Part shown: in pieces, positions 23,976-31,674 of the stretch
Layout of the letters: each line of letters starts with the position of its first letter
How positions within the stretch are numbered: the stretch's first letter is position 1
NCBI RefSeq assembly: GCF_001440405.1
Contig: NZ_LLXX01000207.1
Location: 1 to 37,133 of the forward strand
Length of the DNA stretch: 37,133 bases
Direction of reading: 5' to 3'
Source: Bradyrhizobium valentinum
Lineage (GTDB): Bacteria > Pseudomonadota > Alphaproteobacteria > Rhizobiales > Xanthobacteraceae
Position numbers and translations under genes: made by a program
The notes under the pieces: model-generated
The model's input: only the letters and a program-made list of their open reading frames with translations
Told to the model about the DNA's origin: nothing
The model's database searches: none

Positions 23976-25064
23976 ATGACAACAATCAAAACGGTCGAGA
24001 CTGCGCTCTATCGGATCCCGCTGACGGTTACCCTCTCCGACAGCACACATGGCGAAATCGCAGCCTTCGAATTGGTGACATGCCGCGTTCGCGATTCAGA
24101 CGGGGCTGAAGGCACAGGCTATACCTACACCGTCGGCCGTAATGGCGGCGCGATTGCCGACATTCTCAGGCGGGAAATCCCCGAACTGATCGAGGGCCGG
24201 CAAGCCGACGATACCGAAGCCATCTGGCATCATATCTGGTGGGGCCTGCATTATGGCGGGCGCGGCGGGCCGCCCGTGCTTGCGCTCTCGGCGCTCGATA
24301 TCGCCCTGTGGGACCTGAAGGCGCGCCGCGCCAATCTGCCGCTGTTTGGCCTGCTCGGTGGCTTCGACGCCCGCGTGCCCTGTTACGCCGGCGGCATCGA
24401 CCTCGATCTCTCCGTCGAGGCGCTTCTAAAGCAAACCGACGATAATCTTGCCAAGGGCTTTCGCGCCATCAAGATGAAGGTGGGCCGCCCGGATCTCGCA
24501 TCCGACGTCGCGCGCGTGCAGGCGATGCGCAAACATCTCGGTGACGGCTTTCCCCTGATGGCGGATGCCAACATGAAATGGACGGTCGAGGAAGCCATCC
24601 GCGCCGCGCGCGCGTTGCAACCCTACGACCTCACCTGGCTCGAAGAGCCGATCATTCCCGATGACATTGCCGGTCATGCCCGCATCTTGGCAGCCGGCGG
24701 TGTGCCGATTGCGGCCGGCGAGAACCTGCGCTCGCTCTGGGAATTCAAGAACTATATCGCGGCCGGCGCGGTGTCCTACCCCGAGCCCGACGTCACCAAT
24801 TGCGGCGGCGTCACGGCCTTTATGAAGATCGCGCGGCTCGCAGAAGCGTTCAATCTTCCGGTTACCAGCCACGGCGCACACGACGTCACGGTCCACCTTC
24901 TCGCGGCCTGTCCAAATCGTTCCTATCTCGAGGCGCATGGCTTCGGGCTCGATCGGTATATCGAGCACCCGCTCGTCCTCGACCAGGGCATGGCATTGGC
25001 GCCGACCCGGCCCGGCCACGGAATCGCCTTCGATTGGAAAGGATTGGCGCAACTCGCGCAGTAA
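23976..25064 (+). CDS. Mandelate racemase/muconate lactonizing enzyme family protein, MR subgroup
   Basis: A 362-residue enolase-superfamily enzyme from ATG 23976 (GGTGGAAA upstream). All active-site positions of the mandelate racemase subgroup are present at a constant offset of +2 from the mandelate racemase numbering I remember: K166 and K168 of K-M-K, metal ligands D197, E223 and E249, and the D272/H299 dyad. It should abstract the alpha-proton of a carboxylate with Mg2+; subgroup members racemise or dehydrate sugar acids and related hydroxy acids. The substrate cannot be read from the sequence. No transporter or sugar-acid gene is adjacent. Confidence 0.9.
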   Translation: MTTIKTVETALYRIPLTVTLSDSTHGEIAAFELVTCRVRDSDGAEGTGYTYTVGRNGGAIADILRREIPELIEGRQADDTEAIWHHIWWGLHYGGRGGPPVLALSALDIALWDLKARRANLPLFGLLGGFDARVPCYAGGIDLDLSVEALLKQTDDNLAKGFRAIKMKVGRPDLASDVARVQAMRKHLGDGFPLMADANMKWTVEEAIRAARALQPYDLTWLEEPIIPDDIAGHARILAAGGVPIAAGENLRSLWEFKNYIAAGAVSYPEPDVTNCGGVTAFMKIARLAEAFNLPVTSHGAHDVTVHLLAACPNRSYLEAHGFGLDRYIEHPLVLDQGMALAPTRPGHGIAFDWKGLAQLAQ

Positions 25065-25185
25065 TCGCAGAGGCTGCGTGGGCACCGCAGAACTGGCAAC
25101 CAAGCGTCCTCCTTCAAAACTCTCTCGGGAAACGATCGCTGCCTCGCGCGTTGTGTGCGGAGAGGAACAATAGGAAGGACAGCTC

Positions 25186-25491
25186 ATGCGAACCTCAATG
25201 CTCACCATGACGGCCGCTATTGGCATTGCCATCGCCGCGCCGGCACAGGCCCAGCAGTCGACGGCGCCCAGCCAGCAGACGCAATCCGACAAGCAGATGC
25301 AGGAAGAAGCGGATAAAGGCATCAAGACCCGCGACTCCGGAGAATCCGGCGTTGTGGGGCAACAGGAAAGTTCGGGCGCTTCCGCGCATCCGCCCGGGCG
25401 TCCCGATCCGAGCGGCAGCCAGACGACGACCGGTTCAGGCGCTGGTACGGGTGGCGGCCCGGGTTCCGAGACCAGCAGCACGCCACGCTAG
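25186..25491 (+). CDS. Small exported low-complexity protein
   Basis: A 101-residue protein with a clear signal peptide (hydrophobic core, cleavage after A-Q-A near residue 23) and GGAAGGA before its ATG. The mature part is Gln-, Ser- and Gly-rich, without cysteine or aromatic residues, and ends in a run of Gly/Ser/Thr. It is probably an intrinsically disordered periplasmic protein. I do not recognise a function. Confidence 0.7.
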   Translation: MRTSMLTMTAAIGIAIAAPAQAQQSTAPSQQTQSDKQMQEEADKGIKTRDSGESGVVGQQESSGASAHPPGRPDPSGSQTTTGSGAGTGGGPGSETSSTPR

Positions 25492-25942
25492 CGCCGAGTT
25501 TCAGCGCGGCGCGCGGTACGAAGGAAGTCCGGCATCGCCGCTCCTGTTGCGGTGCGAGCGTAACAGCATCGAAGGCTCGCGCTGTGTGCGGTCGTCCTTC
25601 GAACCAGGGCGTACCCATAAATCGAGCTTGATTGCTACTCGATGTCCGAAATGCGCCGACGATAGCGGACCAAATTCCGCATCGCAGCGAAACGACGCCA
25701 AGTGCGATCAACGGAAGTGAACCTGCTCTTTTGGCTGCACCGAAAGTGGCGTAGTCTTCGATGAGCTGTCAATGGGCCGTGCCGGAGTTCTGCAGTTGAG
25801 CGCAGCACCAGTGCCTTCGGCGGGCAAGCACTACTCATTCATTGATTGGATTTAAGGGCGCGATTTTGCGCTCTCTATACTTCGCCAGTTTTGGGGTCAT
25901 CCAGCCAAGGATAACGCTTGGCTCCATTGCAGGGAGGGATCG
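25492..25942. other. Intergenic region upstream of the MBL-SCO operon
   Basis: No convincing gene lies here. Near 25856-25878 an imperfect hairpin (GGGCGCGATTTTGCGCTC) precedes a TATACT hexamer at 25876, about 65 bases before the start of the MBL gene. The hexamer could be part of its promoter, but I see no well-spaced -35 element. Confidence 0.35.
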
Positions 25943-27052
25943 ATGATCGAGCAATTCAAACGCCGCGATTTTCTGAGGGGTTGTGCGGCCGTTGGGGGAG
26001 CCGTCGCCGTCGGCAGCTTTACCTGCATCGAAATCGCCAAAGCAGCCGCGATCGACGTTCCCGTGGTGGACAAACTTTCGATCCGGGTGCTGATCGATGG
26101 AAGCCAGAATATTTTCGAGCGGCCGGGCAAGGTGGGGAACGTCTCGATCGAGCCGGCACCACGGCAGCAGGATTATCGTCGCGCACTACACAACCAATGG
26201 GGTTTGTCTCTGTACCTGCAGTCACAGCGCGGCAACGAGCAGCGCACTATCATGCTCGACTTCGGCTATACGCCGGAAGCTCTGCTCAACAATATCGAAC
26301 TGACCGGCGCTGATCCCAGCAAGATCAATGCAATGGTCGTGAGCCATGGCCACTTCGATCATTACGGCGGCCTCGTCGGCTTTTTGCAGAAGTACCGCAG
26401 CGCGTTGCCCGCCGATGTGAAACTCTATGCCGGCGGGGAGGACAATTTCTGCCAGCGCTATAGCGGCGCGCCCGGCGCGCTTGCCGAATTTGGCGCGCTG
26501 GATCGCCGCGAGCTGGCTGCGAACAAGGTCTCAGTCGTTCTGGCGGAAAACCCGACGGTAGTCGCCGACCACGCTTTCACGACGGGTAAGATCAAGAGGT
26601 CAGGCATCGAAAGAGTGTTGCCGAACACGCACGTCGGATTTGCTGTGAAGGACGGTCTCGGCTGTAACGCGAGCCACTACCTGCCGGCGGAGATGCTGGG
26701 CAAGATCGTTCCGGACGAGCACATCCACGAGCACGCGACCTGTTTCAATGTAAAAGACCGCGGGCTCGTGGTGATCAGCTCCTGCGGTCACGTCGGCATC
26801 GTCAATTCGGTCCGGCAGGCACAGGAAGTCTCCGGCGTGCAGAAGATCCATGCTATCGTCGGTGGCTTCCATCTCGGGCCGGCACCCGAGGACTATCTCA
26901 ATCAAGTTGTCGCCGAGATCAAGAAGCTCGAACCGGACGTGATTATCCCGATGCATTGCAGCGGCGACAACTTCGCTCGCGCCGTGCGCGCGCAGCTGCC
27001 GGACAAGCTCCTGGTTTCGACAACCGGCGTCCGTATGACAATGGGCGCATGA
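25943..27052 (+). CDS. Tat-exported metallo-beta-lactamase-fold hydrolase
   Basis: A 369-residue protein with GGGAGGG upstream. The N-terminus is a twin-arginine signal (K-R-R-D-F-L-R-G followed by a hydrophobic, Ala/Gly-rich core), so it is likely exported folded to the periplasm. The metal-binding motif H-G-H-F-D-H-Y-G-G is intact (HxHxDH). Later histidines lie in S-S-C-G-H-V-G-I-V-N, in G-G-F-H-L-G and in P-M-H-C-S-G-D. The arrangement resembles the subfamily annotated as 7,8-dihydropterin-6-methyl-4-(ribofuranosyl)aminobenzene phosphate synthase-like, but the exact substrate is unknown. The stop overlaps the start of the SCO gene (ATGA), so they form an operon. Confidence 0.86.
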   Translation: MIEQFKRRDFLRGCAAVGGAVAVGSFTCIEIAKAAAIDVPVVDKLSIRVLIDGSQNIFERPGKVGNVSIEPAPRQQDYRRALHNQWGLSLYLQSQRGNEQRTIMLDFGYTPEALLNNIELTGADPSKINAMVVSHGHFDHYGGLVGFLQKYRSALPADVKLYAGGEDNFCQRYSGAPGALAEFGALDRRELAANKVSVVLAENPTVVADHAFTTGKIKRSGIERVLPNTHVGFAVKDGLGCNASHYLPAEMLGKIVPDEHIHEHATCFNVKDRGLVVISSCGHVGIVNSVRQAQEVSGVQKIHAIVGGFHLGPAPEDYLNQVVAEIKKLEPDVIIPMHCSGDNFARAVRAQLPDKLLVSTTGVRMTMGA

Positions 27053-27666
27053 GGAACGGTCGGGTCCTTGTCGGCTCGGTCCTGGCCGCGGGACTGCTCG
27101 GTGCAGTGCTCGTGGTGCACGCGCAGAGCGAACGCAGCGCCGGCGAGCTGATGGACGCAGTGATGTGGGGCAAGGAGCCGATCGGCGGCCCCTTCACTCT
27201 CATCGATCACACCGGCAAGCTTCGTACGGACGCCGATTTCCGTGGCAAGCTGATGCTTGTCTATTTCGGGTTCAGCTCCTGTCCGGACGTCTGCCCGACC
27301 GATCTGATGGCGATCGGGGAGGCCGTCGACAAGCTTGGCCCCGGCGGCGACGCGGTGCAGCCGTTGTTCGTCACTGTCGATCCCGACCGCGATAAGCCTG
27401 CGCATCTCGCCGACTATGTGCCGTTCTTTCACTCGCGCCTGCTCGGCCTGACAGGCGATGCTGCGCAGATTCGCGACGCCGCGCGCCTGTATCGGGTCTT
27501 CTACGCCAGGGTCGCGATCGAAGGCGCCGCAGAATACACCATCGATCATTCAGGTTTCATCTATCTGATGGATCGCGACGGCAAGTATCTCGGGTTCTTC
27601 CCGCCGGGAACCCCATCGGATCGGATGGCCGCGGTCATCAAGGCTCATCTCTCAGCCAAACGCTGA
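27049..27666 (+). CDS. SCO1/SenC family copper protein
   Basis: A 205-residue thioredoxin-fold protein with an N-terminal signal or membrane anchor (hydrophobic residues ~5-25). It contains the SCO copper-binding motif C-P-D-V-C-P and the distal His in T-I-D-H-S-G-F-I-Y-L, with the family strands L-V-Y-F-G-F-S-S-C and V-T-V-D-P-D-R-D. SCO proteins deliver copper to the CuA centre of cytochrome c oxidase or act as periplasmic thiol/copper sensors. No oxidase gene is in the window. It is translationally coupled to the preceding Tat-exported MBL protein, a pairing whose logic is unclear. Confidence 0.92.
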   Translation: MRNGRVLVGSVLAAGLLGAVLVVHAQSERSAGELMDAVMWGKEPIGGPFTLIDHTGKLRTDADFRGKLMLVYFGFSSCPDVCPTDLMAIGEAVDKLGPGGDAVQPLFVTVDPDRDKPAHLADYVPFFHSRLLGLTGDAAQIRDAARLYRVFYARVAIEGAAEYTIDHSGFIYLMDRDGKYLGFFPPGTPSDRMAAVIKAHLSAKR

Positions 27667-28125
27667 AGGGTCCGCTGCGCGAAAGATCTAATTTGCCGAA
27701 CAGATTCGATCTGATTTGGGTCGTCCAGTCTGCTCACCAAAAATAAACAGCTTCCCTCCTCCCCCAAATCAGTGGCTATTTCCGCGCTGTCCCGCCTCGA
27801 CAAGAGGGGCGTATCGCGATCGGATCGATCCGCCATCAAGCCGGCAGCGACGGAGGCAAGAGGAATTCGTCTCCGGGGAGAGCGCGCGCATATTTTTTTC
27901 GCCCCGATCCGCTTTCCTGGGAGCTTGCTATCGCTACCCTATAGGGCGGCAGCAAGGCGGATCCGGCTTCTTGCCGGACCCGCGGATGAGCGCAGCAACG
28001 CAAGCCGAACGGCGGGTGGAAAATAGGCAAGCAGCCATCGATGATGCCTGCGCCGTGCAGGATCGGGCGTACGAACGATGGATGGTCGCGTTCGCCGCGC
28101 CCTCCAACATCGGAAAACAGCACCG
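27667..28125. other. Intergenic region between the SCO gene and the chimeric regulator
   Basis: Open frames here are overlapping and lack ribosome sites; I regard the stretch as non-coding. A short hairpin (TCCGGC/GCCGGA, 27962-27978) may end one of the two converging transcripts, but no T tract follows. Confidence 0.4.
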
Positions 28126-31100
28126 TCACACGATCAGATCGTGCGGCACGTGATGCTGCGCGATTTTGGCGTGATCAGCGGCGTTTTGCTCCGCGAGCGA
28201 AAGCCCGGCCGGTTCTGTATCCTGGATCGCTGCCAGCCCATCATGTCTGGCAACGTGCCGGTCATGCGCGGTCGAAGCCCGACCATTGCCCACATCTGCC
28301 AGATCGACGGTGTCCGAATATTTGGAATCGGCCATCTCGCTCTTGAAGTAGAATGAATCTCCGAGTGCCGGGGCGGCTGCCATCTCCGCGTGATCGGCGT
28401 CGGCGGGGGCAGGTTGGTCCTTGCTGGCGGCGTTCGGGTTCGATTCCGAATGTGGGTTGTTGGACGCGTCTGCAGACGCTGCATGCAAGTCACGCTGCGA
28501 TTGGCCGTGATTGGCGCCGCTCTCCGATGTTGCATCATGCGCCGCGTGCTGCTCGGTGGCTGCGGAGGCGTCTTTAGAGGCGGCGTGCAAGTCACGCTGC
28601 GATTGGCCGTGATTGGCACCGCTCCCCGATGTTGCATCATGCGCCGCGTGCTGCTCAGTGGCTGCGGAGGCGTCTTTAGAGGCGGCGTGCAAGTCACGCT
28701 GCGATTGGCCGTGATTGGCACCGCTTGCCGCTGTTGTGCCATGCTCGGCATGCTGCTCGGCGACTGCGGGATCCTTTGCAGAGGCAGTATGCAGGTCGCG
28801 CTGCGATTGGCCGTGATTGGCACCGCTCCCCGATGTTGCATCTTGCGCGCCGTGCTGCTCGGTGGCTGGGGGATCGTTTTCAGAGGCAGCGCGCAAGTCA
28901 CGCTGCGATTGGCCAGGATTGGCACCGCTCCCCGGTGTTGCGCCATGCGCGGCGTGCTGATCGGCGGCTGCGGAGGCGTCTTCAGAGGCGGCGTGCAAAT
29001 CGCGCTGCGATTGGCCGGGATTGGCAGCGCTTCCCGGAGCTACGCCATGCTCGGCGTGCTGCGATGAGGCGGTTGCGGTTGCCACGCTGAAGCCGCCATG
29101 ATCGATCGTGCCTCCCGCGACCGTTGCGGCTGCATCGCTGGTCGTCATTGCGACGGTGCTTGCGTGGATCGGTCCCTGATCGAACGTGAAGTGATCCTCC
29201 ACTAGTCCGGTCGTGTGACCGCTCGGAAGCTCGACCGAAGACGCGCTGGCGAGGATAACGGCGGCGTCCCCGCCGCCTTCGGTCGCATGCTCCGGAGCTT
29301 CGCCGAGACTGGCAAACCGGGCGGAACCGGTTGGATCGACCCGCTCCCGCGCGAAATGGAAGCCGAAGCTCTCATCGGTTGTGGTCCAGATGCTGTCCGT
29401 GACGCGCGCAGTCTCGGTAGCTTCCGCGGAAGCCTCGGCGCTACTCTCCGTTAGAACGTCTCCCGCCGCCATGGCGGCCAGCGCCGGATCGATCGCCTCG
29501 CCGGTGGCCGCGACGGTCGCTGTTGCCGGCTCGTAGACGAAATCCGACTCTGCAACGGACGCAACCCCCTGAAGGTGGATTTCCAGCAGGGCCGAATCGC
29601 CGATATCGAGGGTCTGATCGGTCTGATTAACGTACACGATCGTTTGATTGTTCGCGCTGTCGTAGATCCAGGCGATGGTATGCGGCGGCACGGACGTAGC
29701 TGTCGGAGACAGCGCCATGAACGCCAGCGCGCCAAAGGCCGCCAGGTTGATCCTGTCCGACCCGGATTTGAAATCGGTAATGGTATCGAACTGGGCCGAA
29801 CTGGAATCCGCCACGGCAAGATAGACGAAGGTGTCGTCGCCGTTGCTGCCCTTCAGCCGGTCGCCACCAAATCCGCCGATAATGGTATCCGCGCCGTTAT
29901 TGCCGTTGACGGTTCCGGATCCTCCGTAGATCGTGTCGTTGCCGGATCCTGCATACAGAGGGTCATCCTTGCCGATGCCGTTGACGGTATCGATTTGAAA
30001 TTCATCGCCTCCTCCCGCGATGGTGTCGCCTCGGGGAGTCCCAACGACGAATGGCGGTTCGGATATTTCGCGATCCCCCAAAGCAAGGTTGTCGAAATCG
30101 TTGGGGTCCGCATCGGTGCTGCCACGGATGGTGACCGTCACCATTTGCTTGGTGCCGCCTGCGGTAGTCACCGGGAAGGTATCGGTCAGGGTATCGCCGA
30201 CATCGAGCGCCTGCACAGCGCTGTTGGCGTTGTCGAACGTGTAGGGCAACACTCCGGCCGCTGTCATCATGAACGTGCCGTAACCGCTCGAGTTCGTCCT
30301 CGGCGAGCTGATTGCCGTGAACGTAGTGGCGGTGCTGTAGACCTCGGTATTGATGAGTTTGCCGGCCGCAGTCGGGGGGCCCGGTGCGGCATTGGCAACG
30401 CCGATAGTGACCTTATGGGTTTGGCTGCCCGAGCGCGTGCCGTCCGAAACCGTGATCGTAGAGGTTTCGGTCGTGGGCGCTGCCAACACATTGACCGCGT
30501 CATTGCTGGGACCATGGGTGTAAACGCCGGTCGCGCCGTTGAGGTAGCGCGTGCCATAGAAACCGGTGCTCGACACAGCGTATGCTACGCCGTCCAACAT
30601 CGTTTCGCCGGCGGTGCCGCCACTGATGCCGTAGGTCAGCATGACGTCCTCTTGGGGACTGCCGGCGACGAAGGTTCCGTTCGACGCGTTCGGGTCCGCG
30701 GCCTGGACGTCGTCCATCGCCGCAAAGGTCAGTGCTGCAAGTGGCAGCGCGCCGAATCCGCCGTATCGTCGTGATATGGCGAGCGCCGCGAGCACCGTCC
30801 GATTGTTGATCTCAAGCTTCTGATATATGTGGTGGAGGTGCACCTTGATGGTGCCTTGGGAAATGTTCAGCCGGCGCGCAATTGCTTTGTTTGACAAGCC
30901 TTCAGAAACCAGACGCATGATTTCGCGCTCGCGGTCCGTCAGCACGGCCAGCACATCTTCGACATTGGCGCCGTTTACTTCCTTGCCGGTTGGCGCCAAG
31001 TCTGGGGACGGTTCTGGCAGCAAACTGATGCCCCTCGCCACTAGTCTCAGGGATTGCAGCAAAGTTTCGAGGCTCGCGTACTTCGAAATCGCACCGCAAG

Positions 31101-31398
31101 CACCGGCCGCGATTGCCGCGGCGAGATCGCCATGTTCGACTGATGCGGTGAAGAAAACCAGCCGCGTGGAAAGATTTTCGGCGTTGGCAATGGCGAGAAT
31201 TTCAGATGCCGTCACGTCAGGAAATGAGTCTCCGAGAAGCGCGACGTCGGGTGCCAAATTCCGAATCGCTTCGACGCAGCTTGCTCCACCGTGACACGAC
31301 GCAACAATCTCGAAGTCACGATGAGCCGCGAATACTGACGTCAAGCCCTGCACAACGATCGGGTGTCGGTCTGCGATCACCAACCGGGTACGACGCAT
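28126..31398 (-). CDS. Chimera: NarL/FixJ-type response regulator fused to VCBS/RTX repeat protein
   Basis: One uninterrupted frame of 1090 residues from ATG 31398 (GAGGA upstream). Residues 1-~118 are a receiver domain, but the phospho-acceptor position is Gly56 (A-L-L-G-D-S-F-P), with Asp shifted to 57, and the acidic pocket is weakened (A-D-R-H-P). Residues ~150-205 are a clear LuxR-type helix-turn-helix (L-T-D-R-E-R-E-I-M-R-L-V-S-E-G-L-S-N-K). A short hydrophobic stretch follows, then ~240 residues of Thr/Ser/Gly-rich VCBS/Ig-like sequence and RTX nonapeptides around 470-540 (Y-A-G-S-G-N-D-T-I-Y-G-G, G-G-D-R-L-K-G-S-N-G-D-D-T-F). A further beta-rich region and six 34-residue repeats (780-983) complete it. 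A DNA-binding domain is thus joined to parts typical of type I-secreted adhesins. No type I transporter gene is nearby. Confidence 0.88.
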   Translation of the reverse strand: MRRTRLVIADRHPIVVQGLTSVFAAHRDFEIVASCHGGASCVEAIRNLAPDVALLGDSFPDVTASEILAIANAENLSTRLVFFTASVEHGDLAAAIAAGACGAISKYASLETLLQSLRLVARGISLLPEPSPDLAPTGKEVNGANVEDVLAVLTDREREIMRLVSEGLSNKAIARRLNISQGTIKVHLHHIYQKLEINNRTVLAALAISRRYGGFGALPLAALTFAAMDDVQAADPNASNGTFVAGSPQEDVMLTYGISGGTAGETMLDGVAYAVSSTGFYGTRYLNGATGVYTHGPSNDAVNVLAAPTTETSTITVSDGTRSGSQTHKVTIGVANAAPGPPTAAGKLINTEVYSTATTFTAISSPRTNSSGYGTFMMTAAGVLPYTFDNANSAVQALDVGDTLTDTFPVTTAGGTKQMVTVTIRGSTDADPNDFDNLALGDREISEPPFVVGTPRGDTIAGGGDEFQIDTVNGIGKDDPLYAGSGNDTIYGGSGTVNGNNGADTIIGGFGGDRLKGSNGDDTFVYLAVADSSSAQFDTITDFKSGSDRINLAAFGALAFMALSPTATSVPPHTIAWIYDSANNQTIVYVNQTDQTLDIGDSALLEIHLQGVASVAESDFVYEPATATVAATGEAIDPALAAMAAGDVLTESSAEASAEATETARVTDSIWTTTDESFGFHFARERVDPTGSARFASLGEAPEHATEGGGDAAVILASASSVELPSGHTTGLVEDHFTFDQGPIHASTVAMTTSDAAATVAGGTIDHGGFSVATATASSQHAEHGVAPGSAANPGQSQRDLHAASEDASAAADQHAAHGATPGSGANPGQSQRDLRAASENDPPATEQHGAQDATSGSGANHGQSQRDLHTASAKDPAVAEQHAEHGTTAASGANHGQSQRDLHAASKDASAATEQHAAHDATSGSGANHGQSQRDLHAASKDASAATEQHAAHDATSESGANHGQSQRDLHAASADASNNPHSESNPNAASKDQPAPADADHAEMAAAPALGDSFYFKSEMADSKYSDTVDLADVGNGRASTAHDRHVARHDGLAAIQDTEPAGLSLAEQNAADHAKIAQHHVPHDLIV
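28450..29061 (-). repeat. Six tandem 102-bp in-frame repeats
   Basis: Six consecutive units of exactly 34 codons encode residues 780-983 of the chimera. Each unit contains Q-H-A-x-H near its start, S/A-G-A-N-x-G-Q-S-Q-R-D-L-H-A-A-S in the middle and a variable acidic end. The fourth to sixth units, nearest the C-terminus, are almost identical in DNA, suggesting recent expansion; the first three have drifted. Unequal crossover or replication slippage would change the copy number by whole units without breaking the frame. Confidence 0.93.
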
Positions 31399-31674
31399 GA
31401 GCGGTCCTCGGCCTGCCCTCGGGTGTAACCCTAACATAATCCGGAGGATTTTATCCTCAATAAGCGCAGTTCTCGCAAACTGTTTTGGCGCTGACAGCCG
31501 TCCCTGCGTTCCGCGCAATTACAATTTGTCTTCCGACGATATACTCACTCACAAGCTGTCTATTCGGTAGCGCCCGTGCGGATCGCAAAGCCATCCACTG
31601 CTCTCATTGTGGCGATACTCGGTGCACACGTCTTGCACACGCGGCCCTCTAACTACTTGAAAATAATAAACTCT

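Noticed and set aside
28450..29061. CRISPR-like regular repeats
   Set aside because: The period of 102 bases has no unique spacers, the array is in frame within a coding gene, and units diverge as protein repeats do.
29575..30774. 399-codon plus-strand frame opposite the VCBS/RTX part
   Set aside because: A mirror of the repetitive coding strand; the RTX and LuxR motifs are only on the minus strand.
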